NCBI RefSeq assembly: GCF_014851565.1
Contig: NZ_JACVAA010000003.1
Location: 680,422 to 744,421, forward strand
Length of the DNA: 64,000 nucleotides
Reading direction: 5' to 3'
Source: Pseudomonas sp. PDM15
GTDB lineage: Bacteria > Pseudomonadota > Gammaproteobacteria > Pseudomonadales > Pseudomonadaceae
The notes under the pieces were generated by a model. The model saw only the letters and a list, made by a program, of their open reading frames with translations. It was not told where the DNA came from and made no database searches. The position numbers and the translations under genes were made by a program. This document shows positions 26,483 through 34,008 of the stretch, piece by piece; within the stretch, counting starts at the first letter, position 1, and every line of letters begins with the position of its first letter.

Positions 26483-27652
26483 ATGCTGCTTATGCGCAAC
26501 CCCACTCTGCTGCGTCTGTTCCTTGCCCAGGCTCTATTCTGGAGCTGCGCGATGATCGGCGTCACCCTGACCTCGCTGGTCGGCCTGCAGCTGGCACCGC
26601 TCAATGGCCTGGCCACCCTGCCCCTGGCGTTGCTGGTGCTCGGCTACCTGCTGGCGACCCAGCCGTTGTCAGCCTTCATGCAGCGCCGCGGGCGCCGCGC
26701 GGGCCTGTTGCTCGGTGCCGGCGCCGGTGTGCTCGGCGGCCTGCTCAGCGCGCTGGGCGTGTGGCTGGCGGACTTCTGGCTGTTCTGCCTTGGCGCCCTG
26801 CCCATCGGCGTGTACCAGGCCTCGGCCATGTATTACCGCTTCGCCGCCCTGGAGGCGGTGGACGACGCGCACAAGGGCCGCGCCACCGCCTGGGTGATTG
26901 GCGGCGGCCTGTGCGCGGCACTGCTGGCTCCGACGCTGACCCTGTGGGCCCGCGATGCCCTGGAGCGGCCCTTCGTCGGCGCCTATCTGCTGGTGTCGCT
27001 GCTCGCCACCCTGGCCATCGCCCTGCTTGCCGGCCTGCGCCAGGGCGCGCTGCCCCCGCCCCCCAGCCGTGGACTGGCCGCGATGCGCGGGCTGCTGGAA
27101 AGACCAACTGTGCGCAGCGCCATGCTCATCACCGCCATCGGCAACGGCCTGATGGTCCTGGTCATGAACGCCACGCCGCTGGCCATGAGCTTCTGCGGTC
27201 TGCCACTGGAAGCCGGCGCCGAGGTGATCCGCTGGCACATGGTCGGCATGTTCCTGCCGGCCTTCGTCGCCGGCCCGCTGGTGGATCGCCTGGGATGCAA
27301 GCGCGTGGCCCTGCTGGGCATCGCGCTGCTGACGGCCAGCGCCGCCATCGCCCTGAGCGGCAAGCTGCAGGCCTATTTCCTGGTTTCGTCGCTACTGCTC
27401 GGCATGGGCTGGAACCTGATGCTGGTGGCCGGCACCACCCTGCTCGGCCAGGGTCATTCCGCCGACGAGCGCGGCCAGGCCCAGGGCCTGATGGAGCTGG
27501 GCAACGGCAGCGTGGCGGCGGCCGCCTCCTTCGCCTCGGGCGCGCTGATCAGCGGACTGGGCTGGAGCCCGGTGAACCTGGCCATGCTGGGGCTGCTGGT
27601 GGTGGCGCTGCTGGCGCTGGTCGGCGGGGCCCGGCAGACGCAGGTAGCCTAG
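26483..27652 (+). CDS. MFS transporter
   Basis: A 389-residue major facilitator with about 12 hydrophobic segments. The first half shows LLVLGYLLATQPLSAFMQRR with the RGRRAG basic loop typical of MFS loop 2-3, and the middle loop has GALPPPPSRG. The second half has GPLVDRLGCKRVALLG. I chose the ATG at 26483; a GTG at 26465 would overlap the DUF1272 gene. It likely exports or imports a small molecule under the GlxA-type regulator. The substrate is unknown. Confidence 0.87.
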   Translation: MLLMRNPTLLRLFLAQALFWSCAMIGVTLTSLVGLQLAPLNGLATLPLALLVLGYLLATQPLSAFMQRRGRRAGLLLGAGAGVLGGLLSALGVWLADFWLFCLGALPIGVYQASAMYYRFAALEAVDDAHKGRATAWVIGGGLCAALLAPTLTLWARDALERPFVGAYLLVSLLATLAIALLAGLRQGALPPPPSRGLAAMRGLLERPTVRSAMLITAIGNGLMVLVMNATPLAMSFCGLPLEAGAEVIRWHMVGMFLPAFVAGPLVDRLGCKRVALLGIALLTASAAIALSGKLQAYFLVSSLLLGMGWNLMLVAGTTLLGQGHSADERGQAQGLMELGNGSVAAAASFASGALISGLGWSPVNLAMLGLLVVALLALVGGARQTQVA

Positions 27653-27669
27653 AAACCTGTAGCCATAGA

Positions 27670-27736
27670 GTGGGAGCGGCCTTGGCCGCGAAGCTTCTTG
27701 GCTGCTCATGGGCGTCGCGGCCAAGGCCGTTCCCAC
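27670..27736. repeat. REP-like inverted repeat pair
   Basis: GTGGGAGCGGCCTTGGCCGC (27670-27689) is nearly complementary to GCGGCCAAGGCCGTTCCCAC (27717-27736). This matches the repetitive extragenic palindromes common in Pseudomonas genomes. It lies between convergent MFS and diguanylate cyclase genes and may also end transcription. Confidence 0.75.
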
Positions 27737-27762
27737 AGCAAACCTGCTGCACGCAGTTTCAG

Positions 27763-28719
27763 CTAGCCGCCGTGCACCGACACCTGATTGCGCCCGCCGT
27801 GCTTGGACTGGTAGAGCGCGCGGTCGGCCCATTCGATCAGTTGCTGGTGGTCCTGGCTGCTCTGCCCCAGGTCCGCCACGCCAAGGCTGATGGTGAAACG
27901 GATCTCCTGCCCCTCGTACTCCACCACCAGCGCCTCTACCAATTGGCGCAGACGCTCGGCGAACAGCCGAGCGCTGACCTTGTCGACGTCCGGCAGCAGT
28001 ACCACGAACTCCTCACCGCCATAGCGCCCGGCGACGTCGGTATCGCGGATGGCCTCACGCACCACCTCGGCGACGAATTGGATCACCTTGTCTCCGGCCG
28101 GGTGGCCATAGGTGTCGTTGACCTTCTTGAAGTGGTCGATATCGAAGATCACCAGCGCCGCCATGCTGCCGTAACGGCGATGGCGCGAGTATTCGCGGCG
28201 CAGCTCCTCTTCCCAGTGCCCACGGTTGTTCAGGCCGGTGAGCCGGTCGGTGCGCGACAGATGCTTGAGCTGGCTGTTGGCCGACTGCAGCTGATGCTTG
28301 TTCACCGCCACATCGGTGACGTCGTAGATGATCAGGCAGATGTGCTCGATGCGGCTGTTGGTGGCTTGTAGCGGCAGGATGGTGGTGTTCTGGTACATGA
28401 AGTCTTCCTGCCCGGTGATGGGCTGGTAGTTCTTGAACCGTACCAGGTAAGGACGCTGCTCCCAGATGGTGAAGGCCGGGGTGCCGAGAGTGGCGACACT
28501 GTCCACCTTGTGGCGGAACCATTCCTGCTCCACTTCGGGGAACAGTTCGAAGAAGGACTTGTGCAGTACCTCTTCCGGGGTGAGCCCGGAGCGATTCTCC
28601 ATGAAGCTGTTCCACACCTCGACGCTGAACTCGCGGTTCAGCACCACCACGCCCACGTCGATGCTCTGCACTATCGTCAGCAGCCAGTGGAACTCGTTGA
28701 GATCGATGTTCTCGGCCAT
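27763..28719 (-). CDS. PAS-GGDEF diguanylate cyclase
   Basis: A 318-residue protein. Residues about 10-125 form a PAS fold (VQSIDVGVVVLNREFSVEVW, LTPEEVLHKSFFELFP), then a short helix and a GGDEF domain at about 160-318. The active site is GGEEF in RYGGEEFVVLLPD, and an inhibitory RxxD motif (RDTD) lies eight residues before it. It would make c-di-GMP from two GTP. I chose the ATG at 28719, two bases after the upstream stop; a TTG at 28725 is also in frame. It is cotranscribed with the response regulator at 28722, which probably sets its activity. Confidence 0.92.
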   Translation of the reverse strand: MAENIDLNEFHWLLTIVQSIDVGVVVLNREFSVEVWNSFMENRSGLTPEEVLHKSFFELFPEVEQEWFRHKVDSVATLGTPAFTIWEQRPYLVRFKNYQPITGQEDFMYQNTTILPLQATNSRIEHICLIIYDVTDVAVNKHQLQSANSQLKHLSRTDRLTGLNNRGHWEEELRREYSRHRRYGSMAALVIFDIDHFKKVNDTYGHPAGDKVIQFVAEVVREAIRDTDVAGRYGGEEFVVLLPDVDKVSARLFAERLRQLVEALVVEYEGQEIRFTISLGVADLGQSSQDHQQLIEWADRALYQSKHGGRNQVSVHGG

Positions 28720-28721
28720 GT

Positions 28722-29723
28722 TCAACCCATCATGTAGGCGAGTTTTTTGGTCAGCAGTGGCACCGAGTCCTCGGTGAACAGCAGCATCAGGTCGAAGTGG
28801 ATATGGTGCCCCTCGATGCTGTAGCTGAATTCCACCGCCAGGGTCTTACGCCAGCGCTGTTGATTGAGGCGGATCAGCTCGTCGATCGGCGCATGCTGGC
28901 CGAGAATCTGCGGGTGGCCCTGGGAGAACTTGATATTGATCTGCTCGGCGATGCCACTGAGGCAAGCGCCGATCAGCACGCTGGACATGTCCAGCAGCAT
29001 CTCCATGGAGGAGCTTTCGATGGCGCTGCGGTGCAGCAGCTTGGCCATGTCCGCCACTTCCGAGTCATGGAAGATCAGCAGCGCCTCGCCGGAAATGCCG
29101 CCGCCGATATAGCCCTGGCACACGGCGGTGAGGCGTTTGTCGCTCTGCGCGTCGGCCAGCGCCATGTGCAGCTCGCCGACCTCGAGGATGTTGACGTTGG
29201 GCAGTGGCAGTTGCACGAACACGCCCAGCACCCGCGCCAGCAGCGCGGCGGCGCGGCCCATGGCGACGTTGATCACCTCGCGGAAGGCATCGCGGAAATT
29301 CACCGACGGCTCGCCCAGCTCGCTCAGATCGCGCGGCGGCGAGGCGACGGCCTCGTCGAACAGGCCGAGGCGCTGCAGGGTCTCGCGGACCAGCTCGGGC
29401 TCGGCCGGTTTCTTCAGGAAGGCCAGCGCGCCCAGTTCGGTGACGCGGCGCACGGCCTCGTCCTGCACATCGCCGGAGACCACGATGACCTTGCACTGCA
29501 GCCCCTCGTCGCGCAGGCCGGCGAGCACGCCGTAGCCGTCCAGCACCGGCATGGTCAGGTCGAGCAGCAGCAGGTCGATGCCGCCCTCGCGAATCCGCTC
29601 CAGGGCCTCGGCACCATTGGTGGCCTGGCTAATCTGCACCGGCCACTCCGCCGGCAGGGCGCGCAGCAGCTGCTTGCGCGCCATGGCGGAGTCATCGCAG
29701 ATCAGCAGGGAAATGGTCGCCAT
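28722..29723 (-). CDS. Response regulator with CheC/CheX-like output domain
   Basis: A 333-residue protein. Residues 1-120 are a receiver domain with acidic residues in CDDSAMARKQ, the phospho-acceptor in LLLLDLTMPVLDGYG and the conserved lysine in FLKKPAEPEL. Residues about 155-333 resemble a CheC/CheX-type fold (NVAMGRAAALLARVLGVFV, MLLDMSSVLIGACLSGIAEQ). CheC-like domains are aspartyl-phosphate phosphatases, so the output may reverse receiver phosphorylation or control the adjacent diguanylate cyclase. The ATG at 29723 opens ATISLLICDDS. No kinase gene is nearby. Confidence 0.88.
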   Translation of the reverse strand: MATISLLICDDSAMARKQLLRALPAEWPVQISQATNGAEALERIREGGIDLLLLDLTMPVLDGYGVLAGLRDEGLQCKVIVVSGDVQDEAVRRVTELGALAFLKKPAEPELVRETLQRLGLFDEAVASPPRDLSELGEPSVNFRDAFREVINVAMGRAAALLARVLGVFVQLPLPNVNILEVGELHMALADAQSDKRLTAVCQGYIGGGISGEALLIFHDSEVADMAKLLHRSAIESSSMEMLLDMSSVLIGACLSGIAEQINIKFSQGHPQILGQHAPIDELIRLNQQRWRKTLAVEFSYSIEGHHIHFDLMLLFTEDSVPLLTKKLAYMMG

Positions 29724-29780
29724 CGGCAATCCTCGTAACGCATGGGCCGGATCGGTACTACCAGCCTTCTTGTTAGCACT

Positions 29781-29812
29781 GTAGCCGCTTCGAGTCACGA
29801 CGAAGCGGCTAC
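29781..29812. promoter_or_regulatory. Perfect 12-bp inverted repeat in regulator leader
   Basis: GTAGCCGCTTCG (29781-29792) and CGAAGCGGCTAC (29801-29812) pair perfectly around eight bases, 58-89 bases upstream of the response regulator start at 29723. A second palindrome follows at 29835. It is probably a regulatory hairpin or operator. Confidence 0.5.
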
Positions 29813-29834
29813 AAAAGGGCCAATAAGGAAGCAC

Positions 29835-29850
29835 CTTTTGCCGGCAAAAG
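29835..29850. promoter_or_regulatory. Perfect 16-bp palindrome
   Basis: CTTTTGCCGGCAAAAG is its own reverse complement. It lies in the 278-base divergent region between the response regulator and the M91-like gene, and could bind a dimeric regulator. Confidence 0.45.
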
Positions 29851-30001
29851 CCATATCAATGTGCCATCACCGGCAGTCTATGTCGCCATTTGCGAAGGCG
29901 CGCACGCTTGGCCTGAAGCCTTTCCCTCTGTAGCGCCACCAGTACGGCTGAAACCATGGCTCCTGCCCCAATCCCGGGCGCCTACTACTCAGGAGTCACC
30001 G

Positions 30002-30481
30002 ATGACCATCATCGTCACCGGCAGGAAGCTGGAGCAGAGCATCGCGGAGGATGCCTTTCGCAATGCCGGCCAGTACCTGCGCCAATCCCGCTTCGCCGCC
30101 TTCGTGCTCAACGAACTGATGACCGTACCCCAGCTGCTGCACATCGAAGTCACCGCCGGCCCGCGCGGCCGTCTCCAGGAGGCCTGGCGCCCGCCCCGCA
30201 GCAGCGAGCCCAATGGCGCCGGGCACCTGCTGTGGAACCTGGGCAGCGCCTACGGCGGCGCCGAGCAGACCGACACAGCCCCGGCGCTGGCGCTGGCCCA
30301 CGAGCTCGGCCGGGCCTACTGCCATCTGGCCGGGCGGGTGGCGTACCTGCGCCACCTGAGCCAGGCGATGCGCGAGCAGCTGGACCGCCTGGATATCGGC
30401 GCCATCGACAACATCCTGGCGCTTCAGCTTCGCGACAAAACCTACCCCGGCCACCTGCGCCATTCCACCCTGCTGCCCTGA
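30002..30481 (+). CDS. Peptidase M91-like protein with incomplete metal motif
   Basis: A 159-residue protein without signal peptide. The stretch ALALAHELGRAYCHLAGR (residues 95-112) resembles the zinc helix of NleD/M91 effectors (AHExxHAxxxLxG), but the second histidine is arginine (His100-Glu101-Leu-Gly-Arg104), so a classic HExxH site is absent. The ATG at 30002 lies after a GGAG. It is followed by a small secreted-protein gene. It may be an inactive relative, or the similarity may be coincidental; the family call is weak. Confidence 0.55.
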   Translation: MTIIVTGRKLEQSIAEDAFRNAGQYLRQSRFAAFVLNELMTVPQLLHIEVTAGPRGRLQEAWRPPRSSEPNGAGHLLWNLGSAYGGAEQTDTAPALALAHELGRAYCHLAGRVAYLRHLSQAMREQLDRLDIGAIDNILALQLRDKTYPGHLRHSTLLP

Positions 30482-30496
30482 GACAAGGAGGCCACC

Positions 30497-30946
30497 ATGC
30501 TCATTCGCACCCTGTGCTGCGCTCTCGCCCTTTCCGTCACCAGCGCCCAGGCCCTGCAGACCGGGCAGCTGCCCGAGCAGCGCCTGCGCGAACTCTCCGC
30601 CACCCTGGCCGACACGGCCGGCAGCAGCCATTGGCAGCAGCTGTGGAAGCGCAGCCGCGACGCCGGATACTTCCGCACCGACGGCACGCAGACGCGCTTC
30701 ACCCTGCCCATGACCAGCATCCCCGACAAAGTGCGCGAGACCCTAGGCCAAGCCGGCAGCATCACGCCCGAGCAATCGACCCTGGCCCTGTACCGGCGCG
30801 ACTTCGCCCCGCAGGTCATGGGCGTGGAAGGCGCGCAGAACCTCACCGCCATCTGCCTGCGCGTGGACTGGCGCAGCGTGCCGGATAACCCGCAGCCCGA
30901 GCAGCTGTTCGGCGCCAGCCTGCTGCTCACCTACCCCTGCCGCTGA
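30497..30946 (+). CDS. Hypothetical secreted protein
   Basis: A 149-residue protein with a signal peptide (TLCCALALSVTSAQALQTG) and AAGGAGG upstream of its ATG. The mature part has two cysteines (LTAICLRVD and LTYPCR), a possible disulfide. No family is recognised. It begins 15 bases after the M91-like gene, so they share a transcript, and it is convergent with the muramidase gene. Confidence 0.72.
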   Translation: MLIRTLCCALALSVTSAQALQTGQLPEQRLRELSATLADTAGSSHWQQLWKRSRDAGYFRTDGTQTRFTLPMTSIPDKVRETLGQAGSITPEQSTLALYRRDFAPQVMGVEGAQNLTAICLRVDWRSVPDNPQPEQLFGASLLLTYPCR

Positions 30947-30950
30947 AAGC

Positions 30951-30977
30951 CCGGGGCGCGGTAGTGCCGCGCCCCGG
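30951..30977. terminator. Hairpin between convergent genes
   Basis: CCGGGGCGCGG (30951-30961) and CCGCGCCCCGG (30967-30977) form a perfect 11-bp stem with a five-base loop, four bases after the secreted-protein stop. There is no T-run, so termination is likely but not certain; it could serve both strands. Confidence 0.55.
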
Positions 30978-30985
30978 AGCCCAAC

Positions 30986-31537
30986 TCACAACAGGCTGCC
31001 GAGCAGCTGCGCTTCCTGCTTGCGCCGGGTCGGGTAGCGATCGCCGAAGTTCGCCAGGTTGGCGCGGGCGGCGGACCAGTCGTGGGCCACCACCTGCCGC
31101 CAGAAGTTCGGCGTGCGCGAGGCCAGGTCGCCGTACTGGAAGGCCACCGAGGCAATCACCGTCTGCGCGGCGCCCGGCAGTGCGGCGAAATCGCCGCCGC
31201 TGGCCTTGCTGTAGGCGGCAGACAGGCGGTCGACGAAGGGCAGCTTGAAGGCCTCATCGATGGCCTCGGCTTCGGCGGCACTGACCGTCAATGGCTGGCG
31301 GGCCAGGCAGGCCGCCGCCTGCTGGCCGATCAGCCCCAGGTAGGGGCTCAGGCGCTGCACCAGCCCGGCCTCCAGACCCAGCTTCTGCAGGTCCGCCAGG
31401 TGGCGCTGGCCGAGATCGAAACCGGTGGCGATGGTCACTCCGCTGCGGCTGTTGGCGGCGTCCGGCACGTAGCCGCGAGTGGCCGGGCCGCCTTCGAGGC
31501 GGGCAATGAAACTGAAGTCGATGGCATAACGGGACAT
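30986..31537 (-). CDS. Pesticin-type muramidase (lysozyme-like)
   Basis: A 183-residue cytoplasmic-looking protein without signal peptide. It resembles the muramidase domain of pesticin and related lysozymes. The likely catalytic glutamate is Glu15 in FIARLEGGPATRGYVPD, followed by SGVTIATGFDLGQR with the family's threonine/glycine stretch and later NFWRQVVAHDWSAARANL. AAGGAG precedes the ATG at 31537. It is divergent from the Mor-family gene 165 bases away. It has no holin-like neighbour in the same direction, and how it would cross the membrane is unclear. Confidence 0.8.
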   Translation of the reverse strand: MSRYAIDFSFIARLEGGPATRGYVPDAANSRSGVTIATGFDLGQRHLADLQKLGLEAGLVQRLSPYLGLIGQQAAACLARQPLTVSAAEAEAIDEAFKLPFVDRLSAAYSKASGGDFAALPGAAQTVIASVAFQYGDLASRTPNFWRQVVAHDWSAARANLANFGDRYPTRRKQEAQLLGSLL

Positions 31538-31604
31538 GGTGGTTCTCCTTGATTGAGGGAACCGCAGTCCATCACCCGCTCCGACGAAACATCAGCTTGA
31601 ACAA

Positions 31605-31636
31605 TTTCCTGACCAATCAGGGGACAAATTTCCCCA
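31605..31636. promoter_or_regulatory. Overlapping inverted repeats in muramidase/mor divergent region
   Basis: CCTGA-CCAA-TCAGG (31608-31621) and GGGGA-CAAAT-TTCCCC (31620-31635) adjoin each other about 70-100 bases from both divergent starts. They are good candidates for binding by the Mor-family protein (inference). Confidence 0.4.
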
Positions 31637-31702
31637 TTAAACCCCAGGCCAGAGCATCCCTAGCATCCTTGTAAGTCCACAAGACCAACAAGGAGCACGA
31701 CC

Positions 31703-32086
31703 ATGGACGAAAATGACCTCAAACAGGTCGATGTCAGGCAACTGCCACACTCGCTGCAAGAACTGATCGAATGCGTCGGCCTGGAGAACGCTTACCGGCT
31801 GACCTGCTGTTTCGGTGGACGCCCCAAGTACATCCCCAAGTACCCCGCCCGCTCGACCCTCACCCTGATCCTTCCCCCGGAAGCGCTTTCCGCCCTGATC
31901 CAGCGTTACGCCGGCCTGTCCATCGAAGTGCCCAAGGCCGATCACTTCAGCCGCCAGATCCGCAACCAGCAGATCTTCCAAGAAAGCTGCGATGGCCTCT
32001 CGCGCAGCGCCCTGGCCGACAAGTACGGCCTCAGCCTGCGCCAGATCGGCAACATCCGGCGCCAGGAACACGAGACACACCGGTAA
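31703..32086 (+). CDS. Mor transcription activator family protein
   Basis: A 127-residue protein matching the Mor/C family first known from phage Mu middle transcription. The N-terminal dimerisation part is LQELIECVGLENAYRLTCCF with a GGRPKYIPK beta-turn region, and the C-terminal HTH is LSRSALADKYGLSLRQIGNI. AAGGAG precedes the ATG. No Mu-like structural genes are nearby, so this is a stand-alone regulator, probably of the DUF2589 genes 80 bases downstream and perhaps of the divergent muramidase. Confidence 0.88.
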   Translation: MDENDLKQVDVRQLPHSLQELIECVGLENAYRLTCCFGGRPKYIPKYPARSTLTLILPPEALSALIQRYAGLSIEVPKADHFSRQIRNQQIFQESCDGLSRSALADKYGLSLRQIGNIRRQEHETHR

Positions 32087-32130
32087 GTAGTTCCTACTGA
32101 ATTCGAGGCCAACGCAGTCATAGCCTGGAA

Positions 32131-32147
32131 TTGCGCATTTCGCGCAA
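32131..32147 (+). promoter_or_regulatory. Inverted repeat before first DUF2589 gene
   Basis: TTGCGC (32131-32136) and GCGCAA (32142-32147) flank five bases just upstream of AAGGAG and 20 bases before the ATG at 32167. It may be an operator for the Mor-family protein or an mRNA hairpin near the ribosome binding site. Confidence 0.35.
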
Positions 32148-32166
32148 ATTATAAGGAGATTGACAC

Positions 32167-32832
32167 ATGTCCCAGATAGATACCGGCCTGATCGGCTCAG
32201 TTATCAATGCCCTGCCCCTCGATCGGATGATCTCCGGTCCGCTGCAGGCGATGATCACGGCCCAGGTCCAAGCCAGTAAGGCGTACGCCGACTTCCTGAT
32301 GACCGTGTGTATTCAGGATGGCAAGGCGGTATCCGTACAGTTCGACTATGACGAGACGTTGGTCGATGAGAACGGGGTGTACCAGGGCACGGTGACCAAG
32401 AAGATGCGCATCCCGCTGCTGGCGGCCATCAGTCACCCGAACATCACCGTCGAAGAAGGCACCATCGACTTCGAGCTGACCATCAACCAGATGGCCGAAG
32501 ACACCAGCGAGACCGCTGGCGAAGGCAGCTTCGAGGCCAAGCTGGGCTGGGGCCCGTTCAGCGTCACGGTGAAGGGCTCGGTGAGCCACAAGTCGACCCA
32601 GACCCGCAAGACCGACACCCGCGCGCGCTATGCGATCCACACCAAGATCGCACGTCAGGATCCGCCGGAAGCCCTGATGCGGGTGATCGACTTCCTCACC
32701 GACGCGGCAACCAAGCCGGTGATGCTGCCCAACACTCAGGCTGCCAGTAAGGACGCCCTGCCGACCGACGGCTTGGTGCCCGACCCGGCCAAGGCCCAGG
32801 CGGACGCCGCCGCCAAGAAGGGCGGCAAGTAA
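32167..32832 (+). CDS. DUF2589 domain protein
   Basis: A 221-residue cytoplasmic protein of the DUF2589 family. The start LIGSVINALPLDRMISGPLQ and the helix AMITAQVQASKAYADFL are followed by a beta-rich core (TKKMRIPLLAAISHPNITVE, AKLGWGPFSVTVKGSVSHKS) and a C-terminal DPPEALMRVIDFLT helix. The tail is Ala/Lys rich. It is preceded by the Mor-family gene and followed by a second, diverged DUF2589-type gene. The function of the family is unknown. Confidence 0.87.
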   Translation: MSQIDTGLIGSVINALPLDRMISGPLQAMITAQVQASKAYADFLMTVCIQDGKAVSVQFDYDETLVDENGVYQGTVTKKMRIPLLAAISHPNITVEEGTIDFELTINQMAEDTSETAGEGSFEAKLGWGPFSVTVKGSVSHKSTQTRKTDTRARYAIHTKIARQDPPEALMRVIDFLTDAATKPVMLPNTQAASKDALPTDGLVPDPAKAQADAAAKKGGK

Positions 32833-32843
32833 GCAGCGCAACC

Positions 32844-32865
32844 GACCCCGCCGCGAGGCGGGGTC
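32844..32865 (+). other. Strong hairpin between the two DUF2589-type genes
   Basis: GACCCCGCC and GGCGGGGTC pair perfectly around a GCGA tetraloop, 12 bases after the first DUF2589 stop. With no T-run it is more likely an mRNA-processing or attenuating hairpin, which would allow unequal expression of the two genes. Confidence 0.5.
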
Positions 32866-32896
32866 ACCCCACCCCGCATAAGCAAGGAGCCCCACG

Positions 32897-33466
32897 ATGG
32901 CGCTGTTTTCCAAGAAGGAACCCATGACCGCCAGCGACCTGAGCCACATCACCCGTGGCCTGCACCAGGCGGCAGCCGCCACCCACCAGGTGATCGCCCA
33001 GCAGTACATCAAGCTGTTCGACCAGTTCTTCGACTACGACCCCAACGACCTGGGCACGCCGATGAAGGCCAAGATGGTCGAGGTGGCCCTGGACGAGGGC
33101 CATATCCTCAACATCCCGCTGATCACCCTGGTCGCCCCGCGCGGCCTGGCGCTGGCCGGCATGAAGGTCGACCTGTCGGTGAAGATGCAAGGCACCGAGC
33201 TGGAGAAGGCCCGCGACAACCTGCAGAACGGCGAGCTGCAGAGCGAGCGCTTCTTCGTCACCTTCGGCCAGGACAAGCGCAAGGGCCAGCAGCGTGATCC
33301 GGACGAGATCGCCATCAGCATGGTGTTCAAGGCCTGCGAGCCGCCGGAGGCGGTCAACCGCCTGCTGGAGGAATACACCAACCTGATCAGCCCGATCCGC
33401 ACCCAGCCCGAGCCTGCGGCGATACCAACTCCGGCACCGAGCGGCGGCGAGGCGCCTGCCAGCTGA
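32897..33466 (+). CDS. Second DUF2589-type protein
   Basis: A 189-residue protein that is a probable diverged paralogue of the previous one. Both have an N-terminal helix followed by an ILNIPLITLV / RIPLLAAI strand, a beta-rich core (MKVDLSVKMQG) and a shared C-terminal motif, EPPEAVNRLLEEYTNL here against DPPEALMRVIDFLT. AAGGAG precedes the ATG. Its stop is immediately followed by the ATG of the membrane protein gene. The two proteins may form a heteromeric assembly (inference). Confidence 0.8.
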   Translation: MALFSKKEPMTASDLSHITRGLHQAAAATHQVIAQQYIKLFDQFFDYDPNDLGTPMKAKMVEVALDEGHILNIPLITLVAPRGLALAGMKVDLSVKMQGTELEKARDNLQNGELQSERFFVTFGQDKRKGQQRDPDEIAISMVFKACEPPEAVNRLLEEYTNLISPIRTQPEPAAIPTPAPSGGEAPAS

Positions 33467-34000
33467 ATGTTCGCCGCATTGGCTGGCCTGCTGTACGGCC
33501 TGACGACCCTCTGCTGGCTGCTGTTCTGGCACCGCGCCATGCTGGCGCCGGTGCTGCTGCGCCGTTACCCGCTGTTGCGCGCGCCCTGGCTCGGCGGCGC
33601 GCTGGTACAGCTGTTCGGTGCACTGCTGGCTTTGCAGCACGGCGCATCGCCGGGGCGCGAGTTCGAGGCCGTGCTGTTCGACGTGCTGCACAGTCGAGCG
33701 GACCTGGTGCTGTCCGCCTCGGCCAGCATCCTGGTGGTGGCCACGGTGGTCTACGGCGTCAACCAGCAGGCACCGCCGCAACCCTTTATCCGCCTGATGT
33801 CGTTCGCCCTAGTGGCGCTGCTCGGCTTCATGCTGCCGGTGGTGTGGATACCACCGCAGCACGAGGAGTGGATGAGCCTGCTGCGCCATGTGCAGACCGC
33901 CTCGCTCAACTGGGGCCTGTTCCTGATGTGCGCCGGCCTGCTGATCCTGCTGCAGGACCTGATCGAGGACAGCGCCGCGGAAGACAACCCGCGGCGCTGA
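33467..34000 (+). CDS. Membrane protein of the DUF2589 cassette
   Basis: A 177-residue integral membrane protein with about four helices (LAGLLYGLTTLCWLLFWH, LGGALVQLFGALLALQ, MSFALVALLGFMLPVVWI, NWGLFLMCAGLLILLQDL). The ATG directly abuts the TGA of the second DUF2589-type gene, so the two are coupled. No family is recognised. It may anchor the cytoplasmic DUF2589 proteins at the membrane (inference). Confidence 0.75.
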   Translation: MFAALAGLLYGLTTLCWLLFWHRAMLAPVLLRRYPLLRAPWLGGALVQLFGALLALQHGASPGREFEAVLFDVLHSRADLVLSASASILVVATVVYGVNQQAPPQPFIRLMSFALVALLGFMLPVVWIPPQHEEWMSLLRHVQTASLNWGLFLMCAGLLILLQDLIEDSAAEDNPRR

Positions 34001-34008
34001 AGCCAGGG

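Noticed and set aside
28720..28725. TTG start for the PAS-GGDEF gene
   Set aside because: An ATG at 28719 lies two codons later and fits the spacing from the upstream stop better.
30986..32086. Prophage or phage remnant
   Set aside because: A Mor-family gene and a lysozyme-like gene suggested Mu-like phage, but no transposase, capsid, tail, portal or integrase gene is in reach. The neighbours have host-like composition.
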